Source: Taylorella equigenitalis ATCC 35865 (GTDB lineage Bacteria; Pseudomonadota; Gammaproteobacteria; Burkholderiales; Burkholderiaceae_B). Taken from it: a stretch of DNA of 64,000 nucleotides. Numbering within the stretch: position 1 is the stretch's first letter; each line of letters opens with the position of its first letter. The position numbers were made by a program, and so were the translations under genes. The stretch is taken from NCBI RefSeq assembly GCF_000276685.1, contig NC_018108.1, positions 1 through 64,000 of the forward strand. The letters run 5' to 3'. The notes below the pieces were generated by a model. The model searched no databases and was not told the origin of the DNA. It saw only the letters and a program-made list of their open reading frames with translations. Shown here in pieces: positions 12,271-22,320 of this stretch.

Positions 12271-14256
12271 ATGAAAGCAATTTTAATCGAAGGTGTCGCA
12301 GGTAGCGGCAAAACAACGTATATAACTAAGCTTGCAAAGTCTTTGGTTTCCACAAAACCCGCACTACTTCTGACTTTCAGCAGAACTGGAAGAGATGTAT
12401 TAAAAAGTTACCTAGAAAAGGAAGGTCTAAAACATCATCACGTGATGACCATTGACGGATTAGCAAATTCATTGCTAACTAGATTAGGGTCAAAGCAGTT
12501 TTTACTTAAGGAAGAATATGTTCTTAAAAATATTCTTCCATGCTTATATAAGTTAAGTGTAGATCAGCTTTATTATTCTGGCTATCTTAGCGAAAATAAT
12601 ATAGAAATTCATGCTTCAAATCTTACGAGCTTAAAAGCTCTTATGCATGATATGCGGTTTTATAGAGCGGCCGCAGTAGATAAGTACGACTCAAACCCAG
12701 ACATTATTTACGATCTAATTGGAGGTAATCTAACACATAACGCAATGGTTGTAAGAAGGGTGCTTTCAAATTACGACGGTTTTAGGACTACATGGCTACC
12801 TGATGACCATGATTTACTAATCCAAGAAGACGGACTTTATGGCGAACTTGATGATTACTGGGATGTTGAGCATGGTTTCCGTCTACCTACGGATATAGTC
12901 CATGACCTAGTAGAGCTACTCAAGGACAACCCAATTGAAGAATTGATAGATACTTACCCCCTGATAGCTATAGATGAATATCACGACACAAACCCAAAAC
13001 AGTTCGAATTTTTAAGACTTCTATCTACTAGAACAAATAATTTTGTGGCTGTAGGTGATAAATTTCAAAATATTTTTGAATGGCGCGGATCCAACACAGA
13101 GGTCCTATTTGAAAGCTTTTTAACAGAATTTAAGTCTGAATGCACATATCTAAACCACAGTTATAGATATGGTCAAAATTTATCAGCCAAAGCTGGCAAT
13201 GTTATCTCACGCCCTATCGTGCCTATGGTTGAACATGAAACGGAAATCGAAAAATTTAATCCTAAAAAAACTAGCAAGGAAGTAACTACAGTTATCTCTA
13301 AGGATTATGTTCAAAGCATGATGGCTCAGTTTTATATGTTTACTGAGACTAAAAAGAAATCAAATACGCCTCTTTATTATTCTATGGGCGTAGCTTTGAT
13401 TTCATTATTGTTTTTTATGCGTTATCCCTACAATGTGCCTAAAAGACATTTTTTAGAAAAATTGCTACCTAGCCATTTCAGGACTCTTATAGATCTGCCA
13501 TTTTGTTTTTTGGATGAAGATACTAAAGAGGAAATATACAAAAGCATTGCCACTAAAAATAAACCATTTGTAGCCGTTTTAAATTTATTGCAGTCTCATG
13601 TAAATTGTTATTTTTATGATTCCGATGTTTATGATAAAAGATTTGTAGAAGGGTTTAAGAGGTTTTTCGATGAGGACCTTAAGGATAAGAAAATGTATGA
13701 GGTTATGTCGGAATTTGAAAATCTTACGCAACTGTTTAGAATGGCCTCTAATGCACTTCTTGGACATCAGATAGGATGGGCTTCTTGGGTAGGTTTAAAG
13801 GAGGATGCTTATTCTAGGGATTACACATTTGGTAGTTGGCCTGATCAGTTGGACGTTTTTAAGCGTAGATATAGTGAAGGTAAAGGGATGGATTTCTTAA
13901 CTGTAACCGAGGCTAAAGGTAGAGAGTTCGAGCAAGCCATTTTGTTTGGTGTTGATTCTGAGTGCAATAAGTTTAGAGGAGAGGCATCTAATTTAGGGAG
14001 AAATCAGTTTTATATTGCCATAACTAGAGTTAAGAAAAATTTATTTTATATAGACTGTCCTGATGAATATATTTTTGATAAAAATGGATATCAGGACTTG
14101 CATAATCATATGAGAGTAGGAAGCTTAGATAGAATTTCTGAAGAAAATGGATCAACTAAGAATATTGCCCTAAGTGAGCTTAGGACAATATCTAAAAATA
14201 TCAAGGATAAAAATATAAAATTTGATCTGAATCCTCTAGAACACTTAATTAAGTAG
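12271..14256 (+). CDS. Orphan UvrD/Rep-like superfamily 1A helicase
   Basis: A 661-residue helicase-like protein that is not one of the standard UvrD, Rep, PcrA or RecB. Visible motifs: Walker A GVAGSGKTTY at residues 8-17; motif Ia LLTFSRTG; motif II IAIDEYHDTNPKQ near 232, with His replacing the usual Gln of DEYQD; motif III AVGDKFQNIFEWRG near 260; motif IV LNHSYRYG; motif V VTEAKGREFE near 545; motif VI FYIAITRVKK near 585. All catalytic blocks are present, so it should be an active ATPase, but the segment between motifs IV and V (about 315-535) is unlike classical 2B domains. No nuclease domain is visible. Its 3' end overlaps fpr by 8 bases. Role unknown. Confidence 0.85.
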   Translation: MKAILIEGVAGSGKTTYITKLAKSLVSTKPALLLTFSRTGRDVLKSYLEKEGLKHHHVMTIDGLANSLLTRLGSKQFLLKEEYVLKNILPCLYKLSVDQLYYSGYLSENNIEIHASNLTSLKALMHDMRFYRAAAVDKYDSNPDIIYDLIGGNLTHNAMVVRRVLSNYDGFRTTWLPDDHDLLIQEDGLYGELDDYWDVEHGFRLPTDIVHDLVELLKDNPIEELIDTYPLIAIDEYHDTNPKQFEFLRLLSTRTNNFVAVGDKFQNIFEWRGSNTEVLFESFLTEFKSECTYLNHSYRYGQNLSAKAGNVISRPIVPMVEHETEIEKFNPKKTSKEVTTVISKDYVQSMMAQFYMFTETKKKSNTPLYYSMGVALISLLFFMRYPYNVPKRHFLEKLLPSHFRTLIDLPFCFLDEDTKEEIYKSIATKNKPFVAVLNLLQSHVNCYFYDSDVYDKRFVEGFKRFFDEDLKDKKMYEVMSEFENLTQLFRMASNALLGHQIGWASWVGLKEDAYSRDYTFGSWPDQLDVFKRRYSEGKGMDFLTVTEAKGREFEQAILFGVDSECNKFRGEASNLGRNQFYIAITRVKKNLFYIDCPDEYIFDKNGYQDLHNHMRVGSLDRISEENGSTKNIALSELRTISKNIKDKNIKFDLNPLEHLIK

Positions 14257-15028
14257 TTACAAATGCTCTTTCTATTACAAAGTGACCAGGTTTTGTGGTG
14301 TTACCTTCAATAAAATTGCGTTCCTCACACATTCTTTTAAGGTCTGCAAGCATGGCTTGAGAGCCACAAATCATAACTCTATCAGTTTCGGGGTTTAATG
14401 GAGGAACATCAAGGTCCTGAAATAATTTTCCGTTTTCGATTAATGTAGTTAGGCGCCCTGTGTTTCTAAATTCTTCACGAGTAACTGTAGGATAGTACTT
14501 AAGTTTTTCTCTCACCATCTCCCCTAGAAATTCATGCTCGAGGAGATCCTTGGTAAATAAATCGTAGTAAGCAAGCTCTTTTACTTCACGTACACCATGG
14601 CATAAAATTACTTCATCAAACTTTTCATAAGTTTCAGGATCACGCGTGATACTTAAAAATGGTGCCAAACCAGTGCCAGTTGAAAGAAGATAGAGCCTTT
14701 TAGCGGGAAGTAAGTAATCTAGTAAAAGTGTACCAGTTGGTTTTCTGCCAATAATGATAGTATCACCAGGCTGTATATGTTGTAGTTTTGAAGTTAGAGG
14801 TCCGTCCTGTACCTTAATGCTAAGGAATTCAAGTGTCTCCTCCCAATTTGGGCTGGCAATGCTGTATGCTCTAAGTAATGGCTTTCCGTCTACCCTAAGC
14901 CCTATCATAGTAAAGTGACCGCTTTTAAACCTAAATGATGGGTCTCTTGTAGTAGTAAAGCTAAACAATCTGTCCGTCCAGTGATGAACTGAAAGAACTT
15001 TACCTTCCATGAAGGCAGAAGATGACAT
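14249..15028 (-). CDS. fpr: Ferredoxin--NADP(+) reductase
   Basis: FAD-dependent reductase that exchanges electrons between NADPH and ferredoxin or flavodoxin, with roles in oxidative stress and iron-sulphur metabolism. The 259-residue chain has the FAD-binding motif RAYSIASP near residue 55, the phosphate-binding GTGLAPF near 118, and an NADP-binding C-terminal lobe with RVMICGSQAM near 215. It ends in the Fpr-type C-terminus IERAFVTT. A good ribosome-binding site (GAGAGGA) precedes the ATG at 15028. The gene is transcribed divergently from the YdgA-like gene. Confidence 0.95.
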   Translation of the reverse strand: MSSSAFMEGKVLSVHHWTDRLFSFTTTRDPSFRFKSGHFTMIGLRVDGKPLLRAYSIASPNWEETLEFLSIKVQDGPLTSKLQHIQPGDTIIIGRKPTGTLLLDYLLPAKRLYLLSTGTGLAPFLSITRDPETYEKFDEVILCHGVREVKELAYYDLFTKDLLEHEFLGEMVREKLKYYPTVTREEFRNTGRLTTLIENGKLFQDLDVPPLNPETDRVMICGSQAMLADLKRMCEERNFIEGNTTKPGHFVIERAFVTT

Positions 15029-15103
15029 AATTATCCTCTCATAAATCTAACATATAATTATGCTATTTTATAATGAAGTCGCGTTTCATGTTAGGAAAGC
15101 CGT

Positions 15104-16780
15104 ATGAATACAAAGTTTCAAAATAGTGAGCAAGTGCCACCGGTAAAGAAATCTAGAAGTAATGGATGGATTAAATATTTAGTTATTCTTCTTTTGCTTA
15201 TAGTTATTGGTATTTATCCAGTAGCCAGTTATTTACAAGGGCAAAAATCAACTGAGTCTATTGATAAGCAACTTCAAAATTTCAATAGCCTTATTAAATC
15301 TTATGGTGTAGAGGGCGTTTCATTTTCACAGAAAAAGGCTGATGATGGTATAAATGTTTTTTCAACTGATTCCATTATTGAAATACAAACTCCAAAAGGG
15401 ACATTTCCTCTATTTGATGTGCATACGGAACATGGACCATTGCCATTTAGTGAAATTAAAAATGGTCACCTATCTCCAATCAAAACAAAACAAGTCATTA
15501 CTTTAAATAAAACTTCGGATTTTTATAAAGCTATATCTTCAGCTTTCCCTAATAAGGATAAAGAGCCACTACTGATTAAGTACCTTCATAATTACGATAA
15601 CTATATTGAAGGTGAAATGATAGTAGAAAAGATTTACGTAAATGTAAACCAACAAGGTTCTATTCAATCTGAGCCTGCATATATCAAATTTGAGTCTGAT
15701 TATGATATGAATCACTTAAGCTCAGAATTTAATCAAGCCAAATTTTTATTTGATGTTGTCGATAAAAATGATCGCTTCTATTACGAGTTAACAAACCTAA
15801 AAGCAAATACTAAATTTGAACAACTTGACCTTGGAAAATGGAACTTGGAACAAGTTACCCAAATAGATTCACAAATTCAAAAATTTGGCAACGTAGAACT
15901 TAAGTTAAATAAAGGCGATGGTAGAGTGGTTATTACTCACGACCCAGTCAACTCTCGTTTTTATTCTTTACAAAACATATCTGATGTTCTCCTTCAAGAT
16001 AGACCATTTGGTAGCTATAAGATTGAGATGGACCTTGATAATTTAAGTTCTAATGCCTTTAAGAAATTAGGAAATACATTAGGTACGATTTTCAAAGAAG
16101 TGGTTGATTTGCAAAAAACAAAGCCTAACATTTCTAATGATGAATTAAATGATTTAGTTGGTAAAAAGCATGGCGGCGAATTCTTGGATATTGTAATGAG
16201 CTTTTTAAGCTCATCTCCAAAATTAAATTATTCAATAAATCTACAAAATGCTTCTGGAAAATTTGATTTAAGTTATGGTCTAGAGACTAACCCTGCTCCT
16301 TCGCCTGAGGCTTTGAAGGGTTCATCATCTATGATTTTTTTAAGTATGCTTAAAAATGCCTATCTCAAGGCACAGTTTAATGGTTATTGGCTAGATGATA
16401 TCCTAAAAGAAGCAGTTCAATTCTGGGCTATGAAAAATAAAAAACCAGGTGCTTCAGAGGAACATAAAAAAGAATTATCCGACTTAGTTCACAATCTTCA
16501 AAAATATTGGGTACAAAGTGGTCTTATGAAAGCTCCTGAAGATGCACCTAGCTTTAGTGTTACTTTTTTCCCTAACTCTTCTAATATAGAAAAATCGGAA
16601 GTTAACTATAATGGAGAACAGATTACTGTGCCAGAGTTTTTAGCTAGAATGCAGGGATCATTAGTAACTTTAAAAATGCTTCTTGACCAAGCTCACTTCG
16701 AGGAAAGAATTGGAACCATTTTTCAATCTTACGGAGAAGTAAAAAATCCAATTCCTCAAAATGAATTTAAACTGCCCTAA
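15104..16780 (+). CDS. DUF945 (YdgA-like) membrane-anchored protein
   Basis: A 558-residue protein with a short cytoplasmic N-terminus, one transmembrane segment (about residues 24-45: YLVILLLLIVIGIYPVASYL) and a large periplasmic region. The N-terminal pattern and the long beta-rich body resemble the DUF945/YdgA family, whose biochemical role is not settled. No catalytic motif is recognisable. A ribosome-binding site (AGGAAAG) precedes the ATG. It is followed after nine bases by topB, so the two may be cotranscribed. Confidence 0.72.
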   Translation: MNTKFQNSEQVPPVKKSRSNGWIKYLVILLLLIVIGIYPVASYLQGQKSTESIDKQLQNFNSLIKSYGVEGVSFSQKKADDGINVFSTDSIIEIQTPKGTFPLFDVHTEHGPLPFSEIKNGHLSPIKTKQVITLNKTSDFYKAISSAFPNKDKEPLLIKYLHNYDNYIEGEMIVEKIYVNVNQQGSIQSEPAYIKFESDYDMNHLSSEFNQAKFLFDVVDKNDRFYYELTNLKANTKFEQLDLGKWNLEQVTQIDSQIQKFGNVELKLNKGDGRVVITHDPVNSRFYSLQNISDVLLQDRPFGSYKIEMDLDNLSSNAFKKLGNTLGTIFKEVVDLQKTKPNISNDELNDLVGKKHGGEFLDIVMSFLSSSPKLNYSINLQNASGKFDLSYGLETNPAPSPEALKGSSSMIFLSMLKNAYLKAQFNGYWLDDILKEAVQFWAMKNKKPGASEEHKKELSDLVHNLQKYWVQSGLMKAPEDAPSFSVTFFPNSSNIEKSEVNYNGEQITVPEFLARMQGSLVTLKMLLDQAHFEERIGTIFQSYGEVKNPIPQNEFKLP

Positions 16781-16789
16781 TAATAAATA

Positions 16790-19264
16790 ATGAGTAAAAC
16801 TCTAGTAATAGCTGAGAAACCATCAGTTGCCACTGACTTATCCAAAGCCCTAGGTACCTTTAAAAAGGAGACGGGCTTTTACGAAAACGATCATTATGTC
16901 ATATCATCTAGTGTAGGTCACCTTCTTACCCTATTTAATCCAGATGATGCTGTCAGAGGTAAGTGGTCATTTACAAACCTTCCTGCTATTCCATCAAAGA
17001 AATTTGAAATTCAGCCGATTGATAAAAAATCCAAAGAGCGTCTTACATTATTGGTTAAGCTTATAAAAAGAGCTGATATAGAGTTAATTATTAATGCATG
17101 TGATGCTGGACGCGAAGGTGAACTTATCTTCCGCTACATCATGCAGTACGCAAAGGTTAAAAAACCAATTAAGCGTCTTTGGCTTCAGTCTATGACTAAA
17201 CAAGCCATACAAGAAGCTTTTGAAAATTTGCGATCAGATGAAAGCATGAAACCTCTCGAGGATTCTGCTAGATCTAGGGCAGAGGCTGACTGGCTTATAG
17301 GTATAAATGGCACTAGAGCCATGACTGCATTTAATAGCAAGGGTGGCGGATTTAATAAAACACCCATAGGACGAGTTCAAACTCCGACTTTGGCTATAGT
17401 ATATGATAGAGACCAAAAGATTAGAGCCTACGAACCTAAGGATTATTGGGAGGTTGTAGCTACTTTTGTAGCTAGTGCAGGCGTATATGAAGGGAAATGG
17501 TTTGATCCTGAGTTTAAGAAGAACCCAAAAGATCCCGATGCTAGAGAGAGCCGACTTTGGGATGCAAATACTGCTAAAACCATAGTACTAGCTTGTAAGG
17601 GCAAAGAAGGAACCGTAACCGAAGAAACAAAAGAAAATACACAAAATTCGCCGATTCTTTTTGATTTAACTACACTTCAAAGAGAGGCTAACTCTAAATT
17701 TGGTTATTCTGCTAAGACTACCTTAGCTCTTGCTCAAGCATTATACGAAAAACACAAACTAATTACATATCCCCGTACTGACTCGAGATATTTGCCCGAG
17801 GACTACTTAAATACCGTAAAAGAAAACATAAAATCCATGTCTTCGGATTCTTCCAGTCTACATACTGGACATAAAGAATTTGCTCAAAAAATAATTTCTA
17901 ACAAGTGGGTAAAATCAAATAAAAGAATTTTTAACAATAGTAAGGTTTCTGATCACTTTGCTATTATCCCGACATCAAATTCTACTGCAACTTTAAGCGA
18001 GGCAGAGTTTAAAGTCTATGATTTGATTTGTAAAAGATTCATGGCAGTTTTTTATCCACCTGCTATCTATAATGTAACGACACGTATAACCGAAGTAATT
18101 TCCTACAAATTTAAAACAGAAGGAAAAATTTTAGTGTCCCCTGGTTGGTTGGAAATATATGGTCGTGAGGAGATGGACGAGACATTGCCGCCAATTAAGG
18201 CAAATGAAACTGTACTGACAGAGTCAATTGAAAGCATCCAAAATAAAACTAAACCGCCTGCTCATTTTAATGAGGCTACGTTATTGTCAGCTATGGAGGG
18301 TGCAGGAAAGCTTGTGGATTCAGATGACTTGAGGGAGGCTATGTCTGAGAGGGGCTTAGGTACCCCTGCTACGCGTGCAAGCATAATTGAAGGGCTTATT
18401 AGTGAACAGTATCTTCGCCGTGAAGGGAAAGATTTAATTACAACTATCAAAACAAAACAATTGATGACGCTTTTGCATGGTCTGTCTATCAACGAGCTCA
18501 CTTCTCCCGAACTTACAGGTGAATGGGAGTACAAGCTACGTCAAATTGAGGAAGGCAATTTAGATCGTGATAAGTTTATGCAAGAGATTGCTAAAAACAC
18601 GCAAATTATCGTTAAAAGGGCTAAAGAGTATGAGCACGATACCGTACCTGGGGATTATGCGACGCTTGAAACTCCTTGCCCTGTTTGTGGTGGTGTGATC
18701 AAAGAGAATTATCGTCGATATGCCTGTACAGATTGCGATTTTTCTATAACTAAAAATCCTGGATCGAGACCATTTGAGACGGCAGAGGTAGAGGAGTTTC
18801 TTACGAATCGCTCTATCGGTCCGCTTTCAGGTTTTATAAGTAAAATGGGTCGCCCTTTTGCTGCCATATTAAAACTTACAGACGATAATAAGTTGGAGTT
18901 CGATTTTGGCAATGATAACGCACAAGAAAAAGAAGATATTGATCTCACCGCACTTGAACCTGTGGGCAAATGTCCTAAGTGCTCTTCAAACGTTTATGAC
19001 ACTGGTCTAAATTATGCCTGCGAAAAACAGATAAAAGACAAATCATGTGATTTCAAATCTGGTAAAGTGATTCTGCAACAAGAAATTCCTCTTGAGCAGA
19101 TGCAGAAGTTATTGAGTAATGGTCGAACTGATTTGTTGGAAAAATTCATTTCCAATAGAACAAAAAGAGCATTCAAAGCCTACCTAGTTCTAGAAAAAAA
19201 TGGTAATGTAGGATTTGAATTTGAGAAGAAATCTAGTACTGGTAGAAAGTCTAGTAAAAAATAA
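16790..19264 (+). CDS. topB: DNA topoisomerase III
   Basis: Type IA topoisomerase that decatenates and relaxes DNA by single-strand passage. The N-terminal TOPRIM domain begins KTLVIAEKPSVA and includes DAGREGELI near residue 105; the active-site tyrosine lies in LITYPRTDSRYL near 327. The C-terminal third carries two zinc-ribbon-like modules: CPVCGG...CTDC near 630 and CPKCSS...C...C near 727. The 824-residue length fits TopB of betaproteobacteria, which is longer than the E. coli enzyme. The gene lies between the YdgA-like gene and hemN with gaps of only 9 and 3 bases. Confidence 0.96.
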   Translation: MSKTLVIAEKPSVATDLSKALGTFKKETGFYENDHYVISSSVGHLLTLFNPDDAVRGKWSFTNLPAIPSKKFEIQPIDKKSKERLTLLVKLIKRADIELIINACDAGREGELIFRYIMQYAKVKKPIKRLWLQSMTKQAIQEAFENLRSDESMKPLEDSARSRAEADWLIGINGTRAMTAFNSKGGGFNKTPIGRVQTPTLAIVYDRDQKIRAYEPKDYWEVVATFVASAGVYEGKWFDPEFKKNPKDPDARESRLWDANTAKTIVLACKGKEGTVTEETKENTQNSPILFDLTTLQREANSKFGYSAKTTLALAQALYEKHKLITYPRTDSRYLPEDYLNTVKENIKSMSSDSSSLHTGHKEFAQKIISNKWVKSNKRIFNNSKVSDHFAIIPTSNSTATLSEAEFKVYDLICKRFMAVFYPPAIYNVTTRITEVISYKFKTEGKILVSPGWLEIYGREEMDETLPPIKANETVLTESIESIQNKTKPPAHFNEATLLSAMEGAGKLVDSDDLREAMSERGLGTPATRASIIEGLISEQYLRREGKDLITTIKTKQLMTLLHGLSINELTSPELTGEWEYKLRQIEEGNLDRDKFMQEIAKNTQIIVKRAKEYEHDTVPGDYATLETPCPVCGGVIKENYRRYACTDCDFSITKNPGSRPFETAEVEEFLTNRSIGPLSGFISKMGRPFAAILKLTDDNKLEFDFGNDNAQEKEDIDLTALEPVGKCPKCSSNVYDTGLNYACEKQIKDKSCDFKSGKVILQQEIPLEQMQKLLSNGRTDLLEKFISNRTKRAFKAYLVLEKNGNVGFEFEKKSSTGRKSSKK

Positions 19265-19267
19265 TCC

Positions 19268-20632
19268 ATGCAAAATCTTATACAAAAGTACAATATACCT
19301 GGTCCTAGATACACCAGCTATCCTACCGTTCCTTATTGGGACGAAAATACATTTTCAACTGATGCATACCTTGAATCGTTAAAAAAAAGTTTTAAGGAAT
19401 CAAATTCAAAAGAAGGTATCAGCATATATATACACCTGCCATTTTGTGAGCAACTTTGTACATTTTGTGCCTGTCATAAGCGAATCACCAAAAAGCATAC
19501 GGTAGAAGATACGTATATAGAGGCTGTTTTATGTGAGTGGGGGGGTTATTTAGATTTATTCGATGAAGTTGTAAATATAAAAGAGATTCATCTAGGCGGG
19601 GGAACTCCCACATTTTTTAGTCCTCAAAATTTGCGAAAACTTATAGAAGGGCTATTTGAAGGGGGGCGTGCAGTTGTGGCCCCTGGCCATAGTTTTAGTT
19701 TTGAAGGCCATCCAAACAACACTACAGTTGAACACCTTAAAACTCTTTATGACTTAGGGTTTAGAAGGGCAAGTTTTGGTGTTCAAGATTATGATCCAAT
19801 CGTTCAAAAAGCAATCAACAGAAAACAGCTTTATGATGATGTTGTCCAAATTACAAATGCTGCTCGTGAGATAGGTTTTGAGAGCATAAGCCATGATTTA
19901 GTTTTTGGATTGCCATTTCAAAATTGGGAGCGCATGGAGCTTACTATACGTAAGACTATTGATTTAAAACCAGACAGGCTTGCATTTTATAGTTATGCAC
20001 ATGTACCTTGGATTAAGGGTGTAGGGCAACGCGGATTTGATGAAGGTGACTTGCCATCGGGTGAGGAAAAGCGTCAGTTATATGAAAAAGGTAAATTGCT
20101 ACTTCAAGAGTTAGGTTATGTTGAAGTTGGTATGGACCACTTTTCATTGCCAACAGACGAACTTTATCAGTCTATGCTAAACAAAAAAATACACCGCAAT
20201 TTTATGGGATATACATCTTCTAGCACACAAGTGATGGTAGGCTTGGGTGCGTCCTCTATAGGCGATTCATGGTATGGATTTGTACAGAACCTCAAAGAAG
20301 TCGAACAGTATTATGAAGGACTTAATAAGGGATTTCCTTTTTTAAGAGGGCATATTTTAAACAAAGAGGACTTAATAATAAGAAGACATATTCTCAATTT
20401 AATGTGCCTTCTCGAGACAAGTTGGGCAGCCCCTAGTTTGCAGTTCGATGAGCTACCATCGGTTTTAGAGAGGCTTGAGGAGATGAAGTCTGACGGACTT
20501 TTAGAAATTAATCCAGATGGTATTAGGGTTACTGATAAGGGTCGTGCTTATGTACGAAATATCTGCATGGCATTTGATCTACGGATGCTTAGAAATCAGC
20601 CTGAAACACGCATATTTTCTATGACGGTTTAG
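19268..20632 (+). CDS. hemN: Oxygen-independent coproporphyrinogen III dehydrogenase
   Basis: Radical SAM enzyme that decarboxylates coproporphyrinogen III to protoporphyrinogen IX without oxygen, in haem biosynthesis. The 4Fe-4S ligands are in CEQLCTFCACH, Cys60, Cys64 and Cys67, with the extra Cys69 characteristic of true HemN. GGGTPTFF near residue 113 and SFGVQDYDP near 170 are further HemN landmarks, and the 454-residue length matches HemN rather than the shorter HemW. The first residues NLIQKYNIPGPRYTSYPTV are also typical. The following methyltransferase gene starts one base after its stop. Confidence 0.95.
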   Translation: MQNLIQKYNIPGPRYTSYPTVPYWDENTFSTDAYLESLKKSFKESNSKEGISIYIHLPFCEQLCTFCACHKRITKKHTVEDTYIEAVLCEWGGYLDLFDEVVNIKEIHLGGGTPTFFSPQNLRKLIEGLFEGGRAVVAPGHSFSFEGHPNNTTVEHLKTLYDLGFRRASFGVQDYDPIVQKAINRKQLYDDVVQITNAAREIGFESISHDLVFGLPFQNWERMELTIRKTIDLKPDRLAFYSYAHVPWIKGVGQRGFDEGDLPSGEEKRQLYEKGKLLLQELGYVEVGMDHFSLPTDELYQSMLNKKIHRNFMGYTSSSTQVMVGLGASSIGDSWYGFVQNLKEVEQYYEGLNKGFPFLRGHILNKEDLIIRRHILNLMCLLETSWAAPSLQFDELPSVLERLEEMKSDGLLEINPDGIRVTDKGRAYVRNICMAFDLRMLRNQPETRIFSMTV

Positions 20633-20633
20633 T

Positions 20634-21482
20634 ATGCCTAAGGATATACGCGATCAACTTACAGAGCTTAAGCCAGAGCAAAGCATTGCACTTTTAAAAG
20701 AGCTTCATATCTTAACTCGTGAAGGAAAGATTAATCAGGACAGCAGGCGTAAGCTTAAGCAGGTGTATCATCTATATCAGTTTATATTGCCACTTATGAA
20801 GGATGTTGTCGATTCAAATGATGGGCAGCTTTTATTAGTGGATCATGGTGCTGGCAAATCTTATCTAGGTTTTATTTTGTACGATTTGTTTCTGAAGTCT
20901 TATCCCAAAGCCTTAGTTTTTGGCATAGAATCTAGGCCTGAATTAGTAAAAAAATCACAGGAACTTGCGGATAAATTAGGGTTCACTCAAGGGATGATGT
21001 TTTATGATATCCTAGTTGAGCAAGCTTTAGTAAGCGATAAAATCCCTGAGAAAGTGGATATAGTTACGGCACTTCATGCGTGCGACACAGCTACGTATGA
21101 TGCCTTGAAATTTGGATTAAAAAAATCTGCAAAATACATAGTTTTAGTTCCTTGTTGTCAGGCCGAAGTGGCATCAGTACTACGTCGCGATAAGGGGTCT
21201 GTTCTAGGAAAAACCGCCCTTTCAGAGCTATGGAGACATCCAATTCATACGCGTGAATTTGGTTCCCACATTACGAATGTTCTTAGATGTCTACAGTTAG
21301 AGGCTATGGGCTATCAGGTCACGGTGACAGAGCTTGTAGGTTGGGAGCACTCTATGAAAAATGAGTTGATCATTGCCAAATATATAGGTCAAAAGCGCAA
21401 AAGTTCACGTGAACGTCAGCTCGATATATTGAATTCGTATCATCTTGGGGTTCTTAAGGAGCGGTTTGCTTATGATATTTAG
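20634..21482 (+). CDS. Class I SAM-dependent methyltransferase (Methyltransf_32-like)
   Basis: A 282-residue protein with a Rossmann methyltransferase core: LLVDHGAGKSYLGF near residue 65 is the SAM-binding motif I, VDIVTALHACDTAT near 142 is motif IV, and VLVPCCQAEV near 173 matches the PCC element of the Methyltransf_32/GSTCD-like group (PF13679). The substrate, possibly RNA, is unknown. The start is one base after the hemN stop, so it is probably translated from the same transcript. Its last 29 bases overlap the 3' end of the convergent gluQ-RS gene. Confidence 0.78.
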   Translation: MPKDIRDQLTELKPEQSIALLKELHILTREGKINQDSRRKLKQVYHLYQFILPLMKDVVDSNDGQLLLVDHGAGKSYLGFILYDLFLKSYPKALVFGIESRPELVKKSQELADKLGFTQGMMFYDILVEQALVSDKIPEKVDIVTALHACDTATYDALKFGLKKSAKYIVLVPCCQAEVASVLRRDKGSVLGKTALSELWRHPIHTREFGSHITNVLRCLQLEAMGYQVTVTELVGWEHSMKNELIIAKYIGQKRKSSRERQLDILNSYHLGVLKERFAYDI

Positions 21483-22320
21483 AAGCCCAGATTTTTGTAG
21501 CTTCCTCCCAAAAATCGCTTGTCGTCATATTCTTTGTATCTAATTTTTTGAAACCGAGATGCTCTAAACAAAGATTTAAATTTATCAGAGGATTTGAACA
21601 TTGAGCATCAATTGCTTCAGCATGGTTTTGCTTTGAAAGCTTACGACCAAATTCATCGAGAATAAGTGGAACATGCATGTATGCGGGTTCTGGGGCATTG
21701 ATATAATTCTGAATTGCGATTTGCCTGCATGTAGAATCAAGCAAATCACTCCCTCGCACGATATCGGTCACACATTGATCCGCATCATCTATAACAACTA
21801 CGAGTTGGTATGCAAACAAACCATCCGCACGCTTAACGATAATATCGCCTACATCTTTGTAAGGGTTTTGTTTTACAAGCCCCGCTATCCTGTCCTCAAA
21901 AGAAATAAGAAGGTCGGGCATAATTAGCCTCCATGATCTAGGTGGCAATGCTGACCCGTTTCTGCATCTTCCGTCATACCGCCTATCAGCCGTTTCTTTT
22001 CTAGTGCAGGAGCAACCATAAATCCGATTTTCAAGTTGCAAATATTGGAAAATTTCCTCATACCTATTTAATCTATTCGACTGATATAGGACCGCACCAT
22101 CCCAATGCATGCCATAGTATTCGAGTTGTCGCATAATTGTAGAATCAGCCCCAACCACGACTCTAGGGGTGTCGATATCTTCAATTCGTAGAAGCCATCT
22201 ACCGTTATGGGCTTTTGCATCTAGATAACTTGCTGTAGCTGCAAGTAAAGAGCCCAAGTGAAGTGGTCCACTTGGGCTTGGGGCAAAACGACCTATATAT
22301 TTAGTTGTACTGGATGACAC
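21454..22320 (-). CDS. gluQ: Glutamyl-Q tRNA(Asp) synthetase
   Basis: GluQ-RS attaches glutamate to queuosine at the wobble position of tRNA(Asp). The protein starts like GltX (YIGRFAPSPSGPLHLGSL, HIGH-like motif near residue 20) but is only 288 residues and lacks the anticodon-binding domain. A zinc site is suggested by CSC near 103 followed by CRN about 15 residues later, and the second signature is the KLSKQ element near 232. The likely start is GTG at 22320, overlapping the end of smg by 20 bases, which suggests cotranscription. Confidence 0.94.
   Translation of the reverse strand: MSSSTTKYIGRFAPSPSGPLHLGSLLAATASYLDAKAHNGRWLLRIEDIDTPRVVVGADSTIMRQLEYYGMHWDGAVLYQSNRLNRYEEIFQYLQLENRIYGCSCTRKETADRRYDGRCRNGSALPPRSWRLIMPDLLISFEDRIAGLVKQNPYKDVGDIIVKRADGLFAYQLVVVIDDADQCVTDIVRGSDLLDSTCRQIAIQNYINAPEPAYMHVPLILDEFGRKLSKQNHAEAIDAQCSNPLINLNLCLEHLGFKKLDTKNMTTSDFWEEATKIWASKYHKQTAP

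Noticed and set aside
12271-14256. Horizontal island around the orphan helicase
   Set aside because: I see no tRNA, integrase, repeats or clear composition shift; it is a single gene among core genes.
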